Assembly (NCBI RefSeq): GCF_026130605.1
Contig: NZ_JANFAU010000002.1
Location: 496,001 to 560,000 of the forward strand
DNA: 64,000 bases
Source of the DNA: Sphingomonas lycopersici
GTDB taxonomy: Bacteria > Pseudomonadota > Alphaproteobacteria > Sphingomonadales > Sphingomonadaceae
Reading direction: 5' to 3'
Shown: piece after piece, positions 8,749 through 16,012 of the stretch
Numbering within the stretch: the first letter of the stretch is position 1
Layout of the letters: each line of letters opens with the position of its first letter
Position numbers and translations under genes: made by a program
The notes under the pieces: model-generated
Seen by the model: the letters and a program-made list of their open reading frames with translations, nothing else
Told to the model about the DNA's origin: nothing
The model's database searches: none

Positions 8749-8952
8749 ATGCCCTCTTCCCTCCCCGACGATAAGCTAGCGCTGACGATCAGCGAGTGCG
8801 TCGCCGCTGGCCTCGGTTCTCGCGCATGGATCTACGACAATCTGAAGACCGGGACGATCAAGGCTGTAAAGCGCGGGCGCCGTACAGTCATCCTGCGCAG
8901 TGAAGCCGCACGCTATCTAGCCACCCTGCCTGCATACGAAGCTGCGGCGTGA
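8749..8952 (+). CDS. AlpA/excisionase-like helix-turn-helix protein
   Basis: A 67-aa protein with the MerR-like winged-helix layout of phage excisionases and AlpA regulators: LTISECVAAGLGSRAWIYDNLKTGTIKAVKRGRRTVILRSEAARYL. Family members either bend att DNA to direct excision or activate satellite genes. It is the first gene of a tightly spaced series (next gene 3 bp downstream) leading to the helicase, so it may also control replication. Assignment is by pattern and position; the exact role is inference. Confidence 0.7.
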   Translation: MPSSLPDDKLALTISECVAAGLGSRAWIYDNLKTGTIKAVKRGRRTVILRSEAARYLATLPAYEAAA

Positions 8953-8955
8953 TCA

Positions 8956-9162
8956 ATGCCAGCAACTGTAGAGGCGAGCGGCCCTGAAACGCGAAAGGGC
9001 CGCCCGGCAAGGCGACCCCTTCAAAATCTTCGTATCAGCAGCAGTCCGGCAGATACCGAATTCAACAGTCAGGCGCAACGCCTTGCTGATCGCTATCGCC
9101 TATCCGGCGCACTTGCCCGGCTGGTGCTCGACCTCCTGCGCGAGGATCAAAAACATGCCTGA
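8956..9162 (+). CDS. Small hypothetical element protein, 68 aa
   Basis: Not recognised. It begins 3 bp after the AlpA-like stop codon and overlaps the next gene by 8 bp, so translation is probably coupled. The N-terminal half is basic and disordered in character (ETRKGRPARRPLQNLRI); the C-terminal half (AQRLADRYRLSGALARLVLDLLRED) looks like an amphipathic helical hairpin. A DNA- or protein-binding accessory role is possible but unproven. Confidence 0.6.
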   Translation: MPATVEASGPETRKGRPARRPLQNLRISSSPADTEFNSQAQRLADRYRLSGALARLVLDLLREDQKHA

Positions 9163-9367
9163 TGGCTTTCCTTCCGCCCGCGATGCGGCGCGAGCACTCA
9201 TCCACCATGCCGATCCGAAGCTGACCCGGCGGTCGGGACAATTCCTTGGCGGCCTCCTGTTCGATCCAGAGGGCGCCGTTCCGACCGAACGTCAGCGTGC
9301 CTGGCTGGCCGATCTGCTCCGTAAACATGGCCTGCCGCCTCTCGCCGATGGAGGCGCGAATGCGTGA
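9155..9367 (+). CDS. Small hypothetical element protein, 70 aa
   Basis: Not recognised. The ATG at 9155 lies inside the end of the previous gene (ATGCCTGA overlap), the usual sign of coupling here; a longer version from 9083 would overlap much more. The sequence (ARALIHHADPKLTRRSGQFLGGLLFDPEGAVPTERQRAWLADLLRKHGLPPL) resembles small phage or plasmid accessory proteins with a C-terminal helical motif. It ends 8 bp inside the next gene. Confidence 0.6.
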   Translation: MPDGFPSARDAARALIHHADPKLTRRSGQFLGGLLFDPEGAVPTERQRAWLADLLRKHGLPPLADGGANA

Positions 9368-9677
9368 ATCATACGACACGGCGCGCAACCATCGCGGCGT
9401 AGAAACATCGATTGCCGCGGCAGAAATGATGGCCCCGCTATCGTCTCGGCTCCGCTGGATCGTTCACAAGACGCTGTGCGCGAATCCTACCGGGCTGACC
9501 GTCGACGAGACATGCACGATCGCCGGATACCCGCGGTATTCGCTCCAGCCGCGCTTCACCGAACTGCGCAACCTCAAGATGATCCGCGACACCGGTCAGC
9601 GCCGCCGCAACCGATCCGGGGCGCATGCAATCGTATGGCGGGCCACAATTCTCGATCAGGCAGGAGAGGCCGCATGA
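9360..9677 (+). CDS. Winged-helix-like hypothetical protein, 105 aa
   Basis: The central segment (TGLTVDETCTIAGYPRYSLQPRFTELRNLKMIRDTGQRRRNRSG) reads as a winged helix-turn-helix of the phage replication-initiator or MarR-like type: a helix with a turn, a recognition helix with basic residues, then a beta wing. The ATG at 9360 is preferred because GGAGG lies just upstream. It overlaps both neighbours by a few bases. Its position ahead of the helicase suggests an origin-binding or regulatory partner, which is inference. Confidence 0.6.
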   Translation: MRESYDTARNHRGVETSIAAAEMMAPLSSRLRWIVHKTLCANPTGLTVDETCTIAGYPRYSLQPRFTELRNLKMIRDTGQRRRNRSGAHAIVWRATILDQAGEAA

Positions 9678-10231
9678 TCGGCCGCGATCTGGAACGGGAG
9701 TTCGACGCCACGGTGTCGAACGTCCTGTCGGTTCACCTCGATCGACTCCGGGCGCTCGAGGTGGTCCCGGCGACAATCGCGCGGATCAACCTCTCATATC
9801 CGGCTCTCGGCATCGCATCTGGGGCGATCGACCGGCATGGGGTTTTCGTTCCCGGCGACGGCAGCGCGCATATCGTGCAGCCGCTCGTCGAGAATGGCTG
9901 CCTGATCGACCTGATAGCTTGGCGCCCGGCCGCGCCGACCCGCTGGGGCTTGCGCACCGGCCTTGGTTGGCTGCTCAATGCCGATACCGTCTTCACGACG
10001 CGCTGGGACGGCGAGATGCTCGATCTCCACGCCACACCGCTCGATTGGTTGCGCGCCGATGCTCAAGGCGCGGTCGTTGTCGATTGGGACGCGCCGGACC
10101 TCGATAGCCTGCGATCGTTCGAACGCATCCGGTGCGGCAATGACATGCTCGGGCGGACCGTTCGCCGCGCGCTGGACCGACCTCGCCGGATTCCTCGCAT
10201 CGAGACGATGGAGGTGCGTCATGCCGCGTGA
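9674..10231 (+). CDS. Hypothetical replication-module protein, 185 aa
   Basis: Not recognised with confidence. It overlaps the upstream gene by ATGA and the helicase gene by 11 bp, so it is part of the same translational unit. It has alternating beta and helix character (VPATIARINLSYPALGIASGAIDRHGVFVPGDG, HIVQPLVENGCLIDLIAWRP) and an acidic motif VVVDWDAPDLDSL. Location between a winged-helix gene and a RepA-like helicase would suit a primase-like or initiator accessory factor, but no diagnostic catalytic motif is certain. Confidence 0.55.
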   Translation: MIGRDLEREFDATVSNVLSVHLDRLRALEVVPATIARINLSYPALGIASGAIDRHGVFVPGDGSAHIVQPLVENGCLIDLIAWRPAAPTRWGLRTGLGWLLNADTVFTTRWDGEMLDLHATPLDWLRADAQGAVVVDWDAPDLDSLRSFERIRCGNDMLGRTVRRALDRPRRIPRIETMEVRHAA

Positions 10232-11468
10232 CCTGAATAGCGCAGCCTCTGAACCCGTGCCGCTTCCCGTGATCGACCGCGCGATTCGCGCGACGCCGTA
10301 TCGGTGGCGGGATCCAGCCTCCATTCCGGAGCGCCGATGGGTGTACGGTCACCAGCTGCTGCGTGGCGCGGTGACGGTAGTGGTCGCGCCGGGGGCCACC
10401 GGCAAGACCGCGCTGATGATCGGAACCGCGCTCGCGCTCGTCTCGGGGCGCCCGCTGCTCGGGAAGACGGTATGGGGTGGCCCTAAGACGGTCTGGCTCT
10501 GGAACCTCGAAGACAGCGGCGAGGAACTGGCGCGTGGCCTCCAGGCGGCCGCATTGCATTGGGACATTGGCCCTGACGCGCTGGACCGGGACGACGGTTC
10601 GCGCCTGTTCGTCGACAGCGGCCTCGATGGTGCCGAATTGAAGGTCGCCCGTGAGATGCCCGGCGGCGCGCGGATCAACGGCCCGGTTGTATCGGCGCTG
10701 GTCGAGCAGCTTAAGACCAACGCGATCGACGTGCTGATCGTGGATCCGTTCGTCTCGTCCCATGCGGTGTCTGAGAACGACAACAACGCGATCGACATGG
10801 TGGCGAAGCAATGGGCCAGGGTGGCGACCCAGACCGGCTGCGCGATCGTCCTCGTCCACCACGCGCGCAAGCTCGCAGGCGCCGAAGTCAGTGCGGAGAC
10901 CGCGCGCGGTGCCAGTTCGTTGATCGCGGCGGCGCGATCGGTGCTGACGCTCAACCGGATGTCGGATGAGGAGGCGCCGCGGTTCGGTATCGAGGGTGAG
11001 GACCGCCGCCGCTATTTCCGGGTGTACGACGACAAGAACAATCGCGCCCCGCCGGCGGATCGGTCGGATTGGTATCGCCTTCATAGCGTCTCGCTGGGCA
11101 ATGGCTCCGACGGTGGCGACAGTTTGCCCGTCGTCGTGCCGTGGTCGCCGCCCGATGCGTTCGACGGGGTGGACGTCAGTCACCTGCGCGCGGTGCAGGA
11201 GCGCCTATCAGCTGGCGAATATCGCAAGGATGTGCAGGCTCGGTCATGGGCTGGTGAGGCCGTCGCTGAAGTTTTGAAACTCAACCTGACGAAGAAGGTC
11301 GACAAGGCACGCGCTTCCTCGCTGCTGCGCACCTGGGAGGCAAACGGCGCCATCGTCGTTGAGATGAGGGACGATGAACGCCGCCGTCCGAAGGCATTTT
11401 ATGCGGTGGGCCATTGGGCCGAGGATGGGGTTGCTCCACCCGCAATAAGTGGGGTGGAGCAGGGTTGA
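10221..11468 (+). CDS. RepA-like AAA family replicative helicase
   Basis: A 415-aa ATPase of the AAA_25/RepA family (RecA fold, hexameric helicase of broad-host plasmids and satellites). The Walker A is VVVAPGATGKTALM (about residues 50-63) and the Walker B is NAIDVLIVDPFVSSH; a following IVLVHHARK is the sensor-like motif and RGASSLIAAARSVLTLNRM matches the family. The C-terminal third is a winged-helix-like tail (ADGV end, residues after about 320). Start at 10221 is set by overlap with the previous gene. It would unwind DNA at the element origin; the GGTGGAGC cluster begins in its last codons. Confidence 0.85.
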   Translation: MPRDLNSAASEPVPLPVIDRAIRATPYRWRDPASIPERRWVYGHQLLRGAVTVVVAPGATGKTALMIGTALALVSGRPLLGKTVWGGPKTVWLWNLEDSGEELARGLQAAALHWDIGPDALDRDDGSRLFVDSGLDGAELKVAREMPGGARINGPVVSALVEQLKTNAIDVLIVDPFVSSHAVSENDNNAIDMVAKQWARVATQTGCAIVLVHHARKLAGAEVSAETARGASSLIAAARSVLTLNRMSDEEAPRFGIEGEDRRRYFRVYDDKNNRAPPADRSDWYRLHSVSLGNGSDGGDSLPVVVPWSPPDAFDGVDVSHLRAVQERLSAGEYRKDVQARSWAGEAVAEVLKLNLTKKVDKARASSLLRTWEANGAIVVEMRDDERRRPKAFYAVGHWAEDGVAPPAISGVEQG

Positions 11469-11561
11469 GCAGGTGGAGCGCAAAACCTGCTCCACCACCA
11501 CCCCCTTATATAGGGGGTGGGGTGGTGGAGCGGAGCAATGGGCGGCTCGCAGAGGTGGAGC
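11433..11561. repeat. Iteron-like cluster: six copies of GGTGGAGC
   Basis: GGTGGAGC occurs at 11453, 11472, 11524 and 11554 on the plus strand and at 11433 and 11489 on the minus strand, all within 129 bp. The first two overlap the helicase 3' end. Positioned directly after a RepA-like helicase, the cluster resembles plasmid or satellite origin iterons. Confidence 0.6.
11489..11531. promoter_or_regulatory. Large imperfect hairpin within the iteron cluster
   Basis: GCTCCACCACCACCCCC faces GGGGGTGGGGTGGTGGAGC around an AT centre (TTATATA at 11506-11512). The arms are near-complementary over about 17 bp. An AT core between GC arms could be an unwinding or initiation structure, or a terminator for the replication operon. 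Confidence 0.5.
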
Positions 11562-12066
11562 AGACGGAAGAGGTGCTCTGACATCCTTCCGCTTTTTTTG
11601 AGTCCAGAGGCGCGAGCGGTCGCCCAGGTGCTATGAGGCCAGCGCGACACCATCAGATCGCTCCAAGCTGTCGATCAGGGGTGCTTGAAATATGTGGCCG
11701 TGGCGCCTGCGAGCGCGAGCAACGCGATAACATTGGAAACGGCGGGTGCCAGCGGACGCGAGCCTCATCGTCGGCCGCCCAACGACTAAAGTAGCAGGAA
11801 GTAGCGATTCGTTGCTTTTTCGGAGTCCACACCAGGGCTGGCGACAGCGGGTCGCCCGATGCGGCGCTCTCTAAAATAGAGGAAAATAGAGAATGCGCAG
11901 AGCTGGTTTTCCCGTAAAGTACGCGGATTTGCGGGATTTGTTGGCGGCAATAGCCGCTGTGAAAACTATCAGCGAATATCAAACCGCTTCGTCCGGACCA
12001 TCTCGCTTGCTTGAGGCCAGAGGCACAGGCTTGCCTTCCGACACCTTATCGTGGAATCGGTTGATC
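11562..12066. other. Non-coding stretch between origin-like repeats and defence cargo
   Basis: About 505 bp with no supported gene. A reading frame from 11893 runs into the DUF4365 gene, but its first 58 residues lack family character. Two similar segments are visible: a T-run followed by GAGTCCA near 11586-11605 and a T-run followed by GGAGTCCA near 11816-11830, each followed by GC-rich sequence with GGTCGCCC. The 3' end presumably carries the promoter of the cargo pair. Confidence 0.45.
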
Positions 12067-12564
12067 ATGGGGGACGAATTGCTCGCATCGACAGACATCG
12101 AGGACGCTCTGTCCGAGGTGTATGTATCGGCGATTGCTGCACGGGCCGGTTACACCTACTCCAAGCCCAATCTTGACCGAGACAGTGTAGACCTGACCAT
12201 TTCGGCTGGCGGCCGGCAGCGCCCTAAGCTCGATCTGCAATTGAAGGGCACCATCAATCTCGATGCATCAACGGAGTTGATGCCGTTCTCGCTTAAGCTC
12301 AAGAACTACAATGACCTACGGGAAAGCACGCAGGTGCCGCGCATCCTCGTGGTTGTCCGCCTGCCGAGGAATGCCGATCAATGGCTTTCGGTATCTCCCG
12401 ATGAGTTGATTCTGCGCCACTGTGCCTATTGGCTATCGCTCCGGGATGCACCTGAGGCGGATGTGGATACAGCGAAAACGGTCTATATACCTACCAAGAA
12501 CCGGTTCGACATTGAGGGCCTGAAGGCCCTCATGGACCTGTCGAGGACTGGGATTGTGAAATGA
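12067..12564 (+). CDS. DUF4365 domain protein, PD-(D/E)XK-like nuclease
   Basis: A 165-aa protein. The ATG at 12067 is preferred because MGDELLASTDIEDALSEVYVSAIAARAGY is the usual family opening. DRDSVDLTISAGG followed by PKLDLQLKGT is the D...(D/Q)xK core of PD-(D/E)XK-like nucleases, with the Glu of IEDALSE upstream as a further candidate ligand. DUF4365 genes are often in bacterial defence loci. The stop overlaps the start of the next gene (ATGA at 12561-12564), so the two are a coupled pair. Whether it cuts DNA or RNA is not known from sequence. Confidence 0.75.
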   Translation: MGDELLASTDIEDALSEVYVSAIAARAGYTYSKPNLDRDSVDLTISAGGRQRPKLDLQLKGTINLDASTELMPFSLKLKNYNDLRESTQVPRILVVVRLPRNADQWLSVSPDELILRHCAYWLSLRDAPEADVDTAKTVYIPTKNRFDIEGLKALMDLSRTGIVK

Positions 12565-13700
12565 GGACGTCCATCACCGATCCTGCAGCGCTCCGGTCTA
12601 TCACCCCGGCGGCGCTGGTTGCATATGCGTTGAGCGAGGGGTGGACGAAGGCGGAAAGCTTCGGCGATCATAGCGACGTTTACCAGCGCCCGAACTCCCC
12701 TGAACTGATCCTGCCAGGCACGGACAGCTTGGGGGATTATCCCGCTGTAGTCAGTAGTATTCTAAGCATTTTGTCTGGCGAAGAGGGCCGCGACGAGCTC
12801 CAATTATTCCGCGATCTGGTCGGTGCTGATCGAGACGTAATCCGTGTTCGGGCTCCGGAGGCCGATGACGACGGTTCGGTCTCTATCGATGCGGGCGTTG
12901 AGCTTGTGTTGCAAGCGAGGGATATGCTGCTTGCTGCCGCCTGTGCCGCCAAAGATCCTCGCGCAGCTTACCGTGCCGGCAAGGTCAAGGATGCCGCGTC
13001 TTACATGGATCGAGTCCGTCTTGGTCAGACTGAGCAGGGTAGCTTCATCGTCACGTTGCTCGCGCCCGTCCCCCCTGCCCTTGACCTGCTCGATCAGGGT
13101 ACATTTTGGCCTGTCGAAACGGAGGAACCTTTCGACCGGAAGGTCACGAGAACCCTGGCAAAGGCTCTTGACGCTTCGCGTCGCGCCGCTGAATCCGCTG
13201 TCCGGGGCAACGGCATGGCCGCTTTCCAAGAAGCTGTGAGCTCCGGCGTCAACGCCAACCTGTGCGACGCGCTTGCGACGCTGATCGACAAGGGCAACGG
13301 CCTAGAGGTCTCGGTGACTTGGGCTCGGACGCGCCCCACGCCGGAGAAGAGGAAGGTCGTCCGGTTTTCCGAGTCTGAAGGCGAAATTTTTCGAGAAGCC
13401 GCGTCGCGGTTCCGAACTTTGGAACCACGTCCCGACGAGACCTTGAACGCTTTCGTGGTTGCACTTGACCGTCAGCCAGATGCTGGAGAGGGCAAGGTTT
13501 CTCTAAAGACCTTTCTCGATGGCCAGCCTGTATCCGTTCGAGCGACGCTACCGCCTGATATGTATCACCGCGCGCTCGGAGCGCATGACACTAAGCAGAG
13601 CGTGGTCTTAACAGGAGACCTGAAGCGTGCTGGACAACGCTGGGTGCTGGAGAACCCTCGTAACCTGCAAATCATTCAAGACGACGAAGCCAACGAATAG
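12561..13700 (+). CDS. Unknown conserved partner of DUF4365 protein, 379 aa
   Basis: No known domain recognised. The start overlaps the DUF4365 stop by 4 bp, implying fixed stoichiometry. The N-terminal segment (ITPAALVAYALSEGWTKAESFGDHSDVYQRPNSPELILPGTDSLGDYPAVV) resembles a small alpha/beta recognition module; the middle has RAYRAGKVKDAASYMDRVRLGQTEQGSFIVTLLAPVPP; the C-terminus (VSVRATLPPDMYHRALGAHDTKQSVVLTGDLKRAGQRWVLENP) is beta-rich. From memory, proteins with this plan occur in several phyla beside DUF4365 genes, but I cannot verify this here. A target-sensing or regulatory role for the nuclease is inference. Confidence 0.6.
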   Translation: MRTSITDPAALRSITPAALVAYALSEGWTKAESFGDHSDVYQRPNSPELILPGTDSLGDYPAVVSSILSILSGEEGRDELQLFRDLVGADRDVIRVRAPEADDDGSVSIDAGVELVLQARDMLLAAACAAKDPRAAYRAGKVKDAASYMDRVRLGQTEQGSFIVTLLAPVPPALDLLDQGTFWPVETEEPFDRKVTRTLAKALDASRRAAESAVRGNGMAAFQEAVSSGVNANLCDALATLIDKGNGLEVSVTWARTRPTPEKRKVVRFSESEGEIFREAASRFRTLEPRPDETLNAFVVALDRQPDAGEGKVSLKTFLDGQPVSVRATLPPDMYHRALGAHDTKQSVVLTGDLKRAGQRWVLENPRNLQIIQDDEANE

Positions 13701-13724
13701 GACGTGGTCAGGACTACCATGAAT

Positions 13725-14471
13725 TCATTCAGACGAAGTAGTGATTCGTTGTTCTACGACCCTAAGTAGATGACTAGCCAAGATCAACAACTCTCCAGCT
13801 TCTGCCACATCGCCACGACCTACATGGCGATGGCTTCCGGGGTTTTTATACATTCCAACAGCACCTGCGAAAAGCGAGCTGGTCGCTTCCTTTTCAGCGT
13901 CGTCTACCGAAGGATCAGTTAGCGGCCCCGTATCCTTGTGGAATGCCCGGCGGATCATGGGCACGCCATGTTCGCCCTGTGCGAAGCCCGCAGCATCTCG
14001 CACAGCGATCTCAACCTCACGGAACGCCTCGAATATTGCAGTGTCAAACCGCCCACGACTGAAGCTGGGCCATGCTTCACGGTCGATCCTTGGATGGAGG
14101 AGCGCCCGAGGGAACGCGCTGGCTCCACGATATACCTCGAAAGCAACGGGAGTTGTGATCGATTGGGCGCGCCTGCTCAACACCTGCCAATGCGGGTCCG
14201 TGGGCTTGTGAATCAGCAGGCACTCGCGCTCCAGCCACGCCCAAGCTTCCGCAAGCACGGGGGCCAGACGTCGCGCGTCAAGCTGCGGATAAACTCCATG
14301 CGCGCCTTGAGTAAGCGCTAACATCATATTGTGACGGCTGAACTGAGATTGGCCGCTGAGATGAAATGCGCGCAGGAGGGCACCCGCAACCTCCTCGACA
14401 TCAAGTGCGAGAATGTCTTCAGGATTGGGCAAGAGGTCGCGAAAATGAATTATCGGATCCATGACGTCCAC
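13725..14471 (-). CDS. TIGR02391 family protein (Ymh-like)
   Basis: A 248-aa soluble protein convergent with the DUF4365 pair. The C-terminal half has the family signature: FSRGRFDTAIFEAFREVEIAVRDAAG, then MIRRAFHKDTGPLTD, and SSLFAGAVGMYKNPGSHRHV. The terminal N-P-x-x-H and the preceding acidic/aromatic helix resemble HEPN-like RNase folds, although the classical RxxxxH motif is replaced by NPGSH. The family is common in mobile islands and defence neighbourhoods, and its biochemical role is poorly characterised. It probably has its own promoter since it is on the opposite strand. Confidence 0.75.
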   Translation of the reverse strand: MDVMDPIIHFRDLLPNPEDILALDVEEVAGALLRAFHLSGQSQFSRHNMMLALTQGAHGVYPQLDARRLAPVLAEAWAWLERECLLIHKPTDPHWQVLSRRAQSITTPVAFEVYRGASAFPRALLHPRIDREAWPSFSRGRFDTAIFEAFREVEIAVRDAAGFAQGEHGVPMIRRAFHKDTGPLTDPSVDDAEKEATSSLFAGAVGMYKNPGSHRHVGRGDVAEAGELLILASHLLRVVEQRITTSSE

Positions 14472-14572
14472 TTAGCTCGCTGTTGCCAGAGATAGCAGCG
14501 CTGATTTTTAACGGTTACGCCATCAGCAACCCTTTCAGTGTAGCAATTTGGGGGCGAAAGGGCGCGGCGAAC

Positions 14573-14908
14573 ATGATGCAAGTGGTGGCGATCCTGTCTT
14601 TCGGGCTGGCTCTAGCCATTCAGGCGATACGACTGCCGACGGTTTTGCTCCAACCGATCGTGCCGCCGCCGGGCGCACCACCACCAGAGCCGGTTGGGCG
14701 AGTTCCGTTGGGACAGTCGCGGGCGGTCGCCTACCTTACAATCGGCGAGGATGGCCACGTAATGGACTTCGGCATAATGGAAAGCAGCAGCTATGCGGTT
14801 CACGATGGAGCTGCCTCCTGGATTGCGTTCCGGCGAGTGAAATACTCCGCGCGAACCGACGCTTCGCCCGGAACGCCGCCACGTACCGTCGATTTGCCTA
14901 TTAAATAA
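14573..14908 (+). CDS. TonB C-terminal-like small membrane-anchored protein
   Basis: A 111-aa protein from the ATG at 14573 (an ATG at 14483 would add 30 non-conserved residues). The N-terminus is a single membrane helix (MMQVVAILSFGLALAIQAI), followed by a Pro-rich linker (PIVPPPGAPPPEPVG) and a small domain (RAVAYLTIGEDGHVMDFGIMESSSYAVHDGAASWIAFRRVKYSA) like the TonB C-terminal beta-alpha-beta fold. TonB-type proteins span the periplasm. Its meaning in the element is unclear; it may be cargo acquired with the defence-like genes. Confidence 0.6.
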   Translation: MMQVVAILSFGLALAIQAIRLPTVLLQPIVPPPGAPPPEPVGRVPLGQSRAVAYLTIGEDGHVMDFGIMESSSYAVHDGAASWIAFRRVKYSARTDASPGTPPRTVDLPIK

Positions 14909-15012
14909 CAGATCAACCAATAGCGGGCGGTATGGTTGGGCGCGATGAGCAGCAAGGCGCCTCGGCCATTTCGACCGGGCGCCCCACCATGCCGCGGGAT
15001 CCAACGGCGCAA

Positions 15013-15330
15013 TTATGACGGTTTCTTCCAACCGCCACCCGGCGTGCGCGCCAATCCCAGCTCGCGAGCGCGATAGCCCCGCTCGGCTTCACGGTAGTTT
15101 ATTGGGCCCAGTGACTGGTCGAGCCCGTAGACCGGGCGGGTGGCGACCAATTCGTAACCGTCGTGGCTCGGTGCCTCGCCGTGCTCGTCCAAGGGATCGC
15201 CGGCGGGATCATCATCCTCAAGGTCGCAATCGCCGTCGACCAGATCGAGCAAGCCGATCAGCCGCTCAATTTCATCCTCTATTGCTCGACGGTTCGCAAG
15301 CACGAAGGTCGGATGGAGATGGACGCCCAT
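15013..15330 (-). CDS. Hypothetical acidic element protein, 105 aa
   Basis: Not recognised. The ATG at 15330 begins one base after the upstream gene's stop, so this is the last gene of the five-gene minus-strand operon. The middle is very acidic (DLVDGDCDLEDDDPAGDPLDEHGEAPSHDG) and the end is basic (GYRARELGLARTPGGGWKKPS). A longer frame from 15462 would overlap the neighbour by 130 bp and is less likely. Confidence 0.6.
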   Translation of the reverse strand: MGVHLHPTFVLANRRAIEDEIERLIGLLDLVDGDCDLEDDDPAGDPLDEHGEAPSHDGYELVATRPVYGLDQSLGPINYREAERGYRARELGLARTPGGGWKKPS

Positions 15331-15331
15331 G

Positions 15332-15784
15332 TCAGCGGCCCTCCGCAGTCTGCATGAATTCGCGCACCCGGCGCACCGTTCTCGGTTGAATTCGGCGTCC
15401 CCAGCGAAGGCTTTCGACAAATTTCGGATCATCCACCGCCATCGATCCGAAGGCGCTCGCACTCATCCCCGAAGCCAATAGGAAGCGGGCAATGTCCGCC
15501 AGGATCGGATGCGGATCCCGGACCCAGTGCTGACGCCGGGCGCGATCCATAGCCTCTCGACGCGCCTTGGCCGCCTCTCCGCTCTTGGGATTGGCGCTCG
15601 GGAGCGCTTTGCCGTCGCGGATAAGGCTAACGATCCGATCGACTGTTTCCTGCCTGGGCTGCCGTCCCGATCGGAGATCCGCGACGAGGCGAGGGTCATT
15701 TACGGCGGCGCGGCCGAACATCGACGGTGCGACGCCGCGATCGGCACAATATTGCTCGATCGAGCGAAGGAGCTGGGCGCTCAT
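15332..15784 (-). CDS. Protein with two repeated HTH-like units, 150 aa
   Basis: Not a named family. Two internal repeats are clear: SMFGRAAVNDPRLVADLRSG (about residues 20-39) and SAFGSMAVDDPKFVESLRWG (about residues 109-128), each followed by R-Q/P-x-T-V. Each has a helix-turn-helix-like pattern, so the protein may act as a pseudo-dimeric DNA binder. The ATG at 15784 overlaps the upstream gene's stop (ATGA at 15781-15784). It may be a second regulator of the element. Confidence 0.65.
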   Translation of the reverse strand: MSAQLLRSIEQYCADRGVAPSMFGRAAVNDPRLVADLRSGRQPRQETVDRIVSLIRDGKALPSANPKSGEAAKARREAMDRARRQHWVRDPHPILADIARFLLASGMSASAFGSMAVDDPKFVESLRWGRRIQPRTVRRVREFMQTAEGR

Positions 15785-16011
15785 GCTGACACCTCCCCGC
15801 GGTGCCGGGCGTCCAACACGGCGATAATGGCTTCGGCATTCACCGGAAGCAGACCGATCGCGCGTAAACGGCATGCTTCCGCATCGTGCATTTCATAGCC
15901 GGGGCGGGCGAGTGTCAGGCGATCGGCCGTCCGGACGACGACGCCACCGGCTGCTTCCCAAGCCGCGAGCCACGCATGAGCGTTGAAGGAATGAGTGAGG
16001 GCGTTTGCCAT
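15781..16011 (-). CDS. Small hypothetical element protein, 76 aa
   Basis: Not recognised. The ATG at 16011 follows the upstream stop codon by one base. Sequence: ALTHSFNAHAWLAAWEAAGGVVVRTADRLTLARPGYEMHDAEACRLR, a mixed alpha/beta pattern with a Trp-rich start. Overlaps the next gene by ATGA. It is part of the coupled operon transcribed away from the XRE repressor. Confidence 0.6.
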   Translation of the reverse strand: MANALTHSFNAHAWLAAWEAAGGVVVRTADRLTLARPGYEMHDAEACRLRAIGLLPVNAEAIIAVLDARHRGEVSA

Positions 16012-16012
16012 G

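Noticed and set aside
9993..11183. Minus-strand 396-aa frame over the helicase
   Set aside because: It is antisense to the Walker-motif helicase and is Arg/His-rich without motifs.
11893..12066. N-terminal extension of the DUF4365 gene
   Set aside because: The first 58 residues lack family similarity, while the ATG at 12067 starts exactly where the family opening begins.
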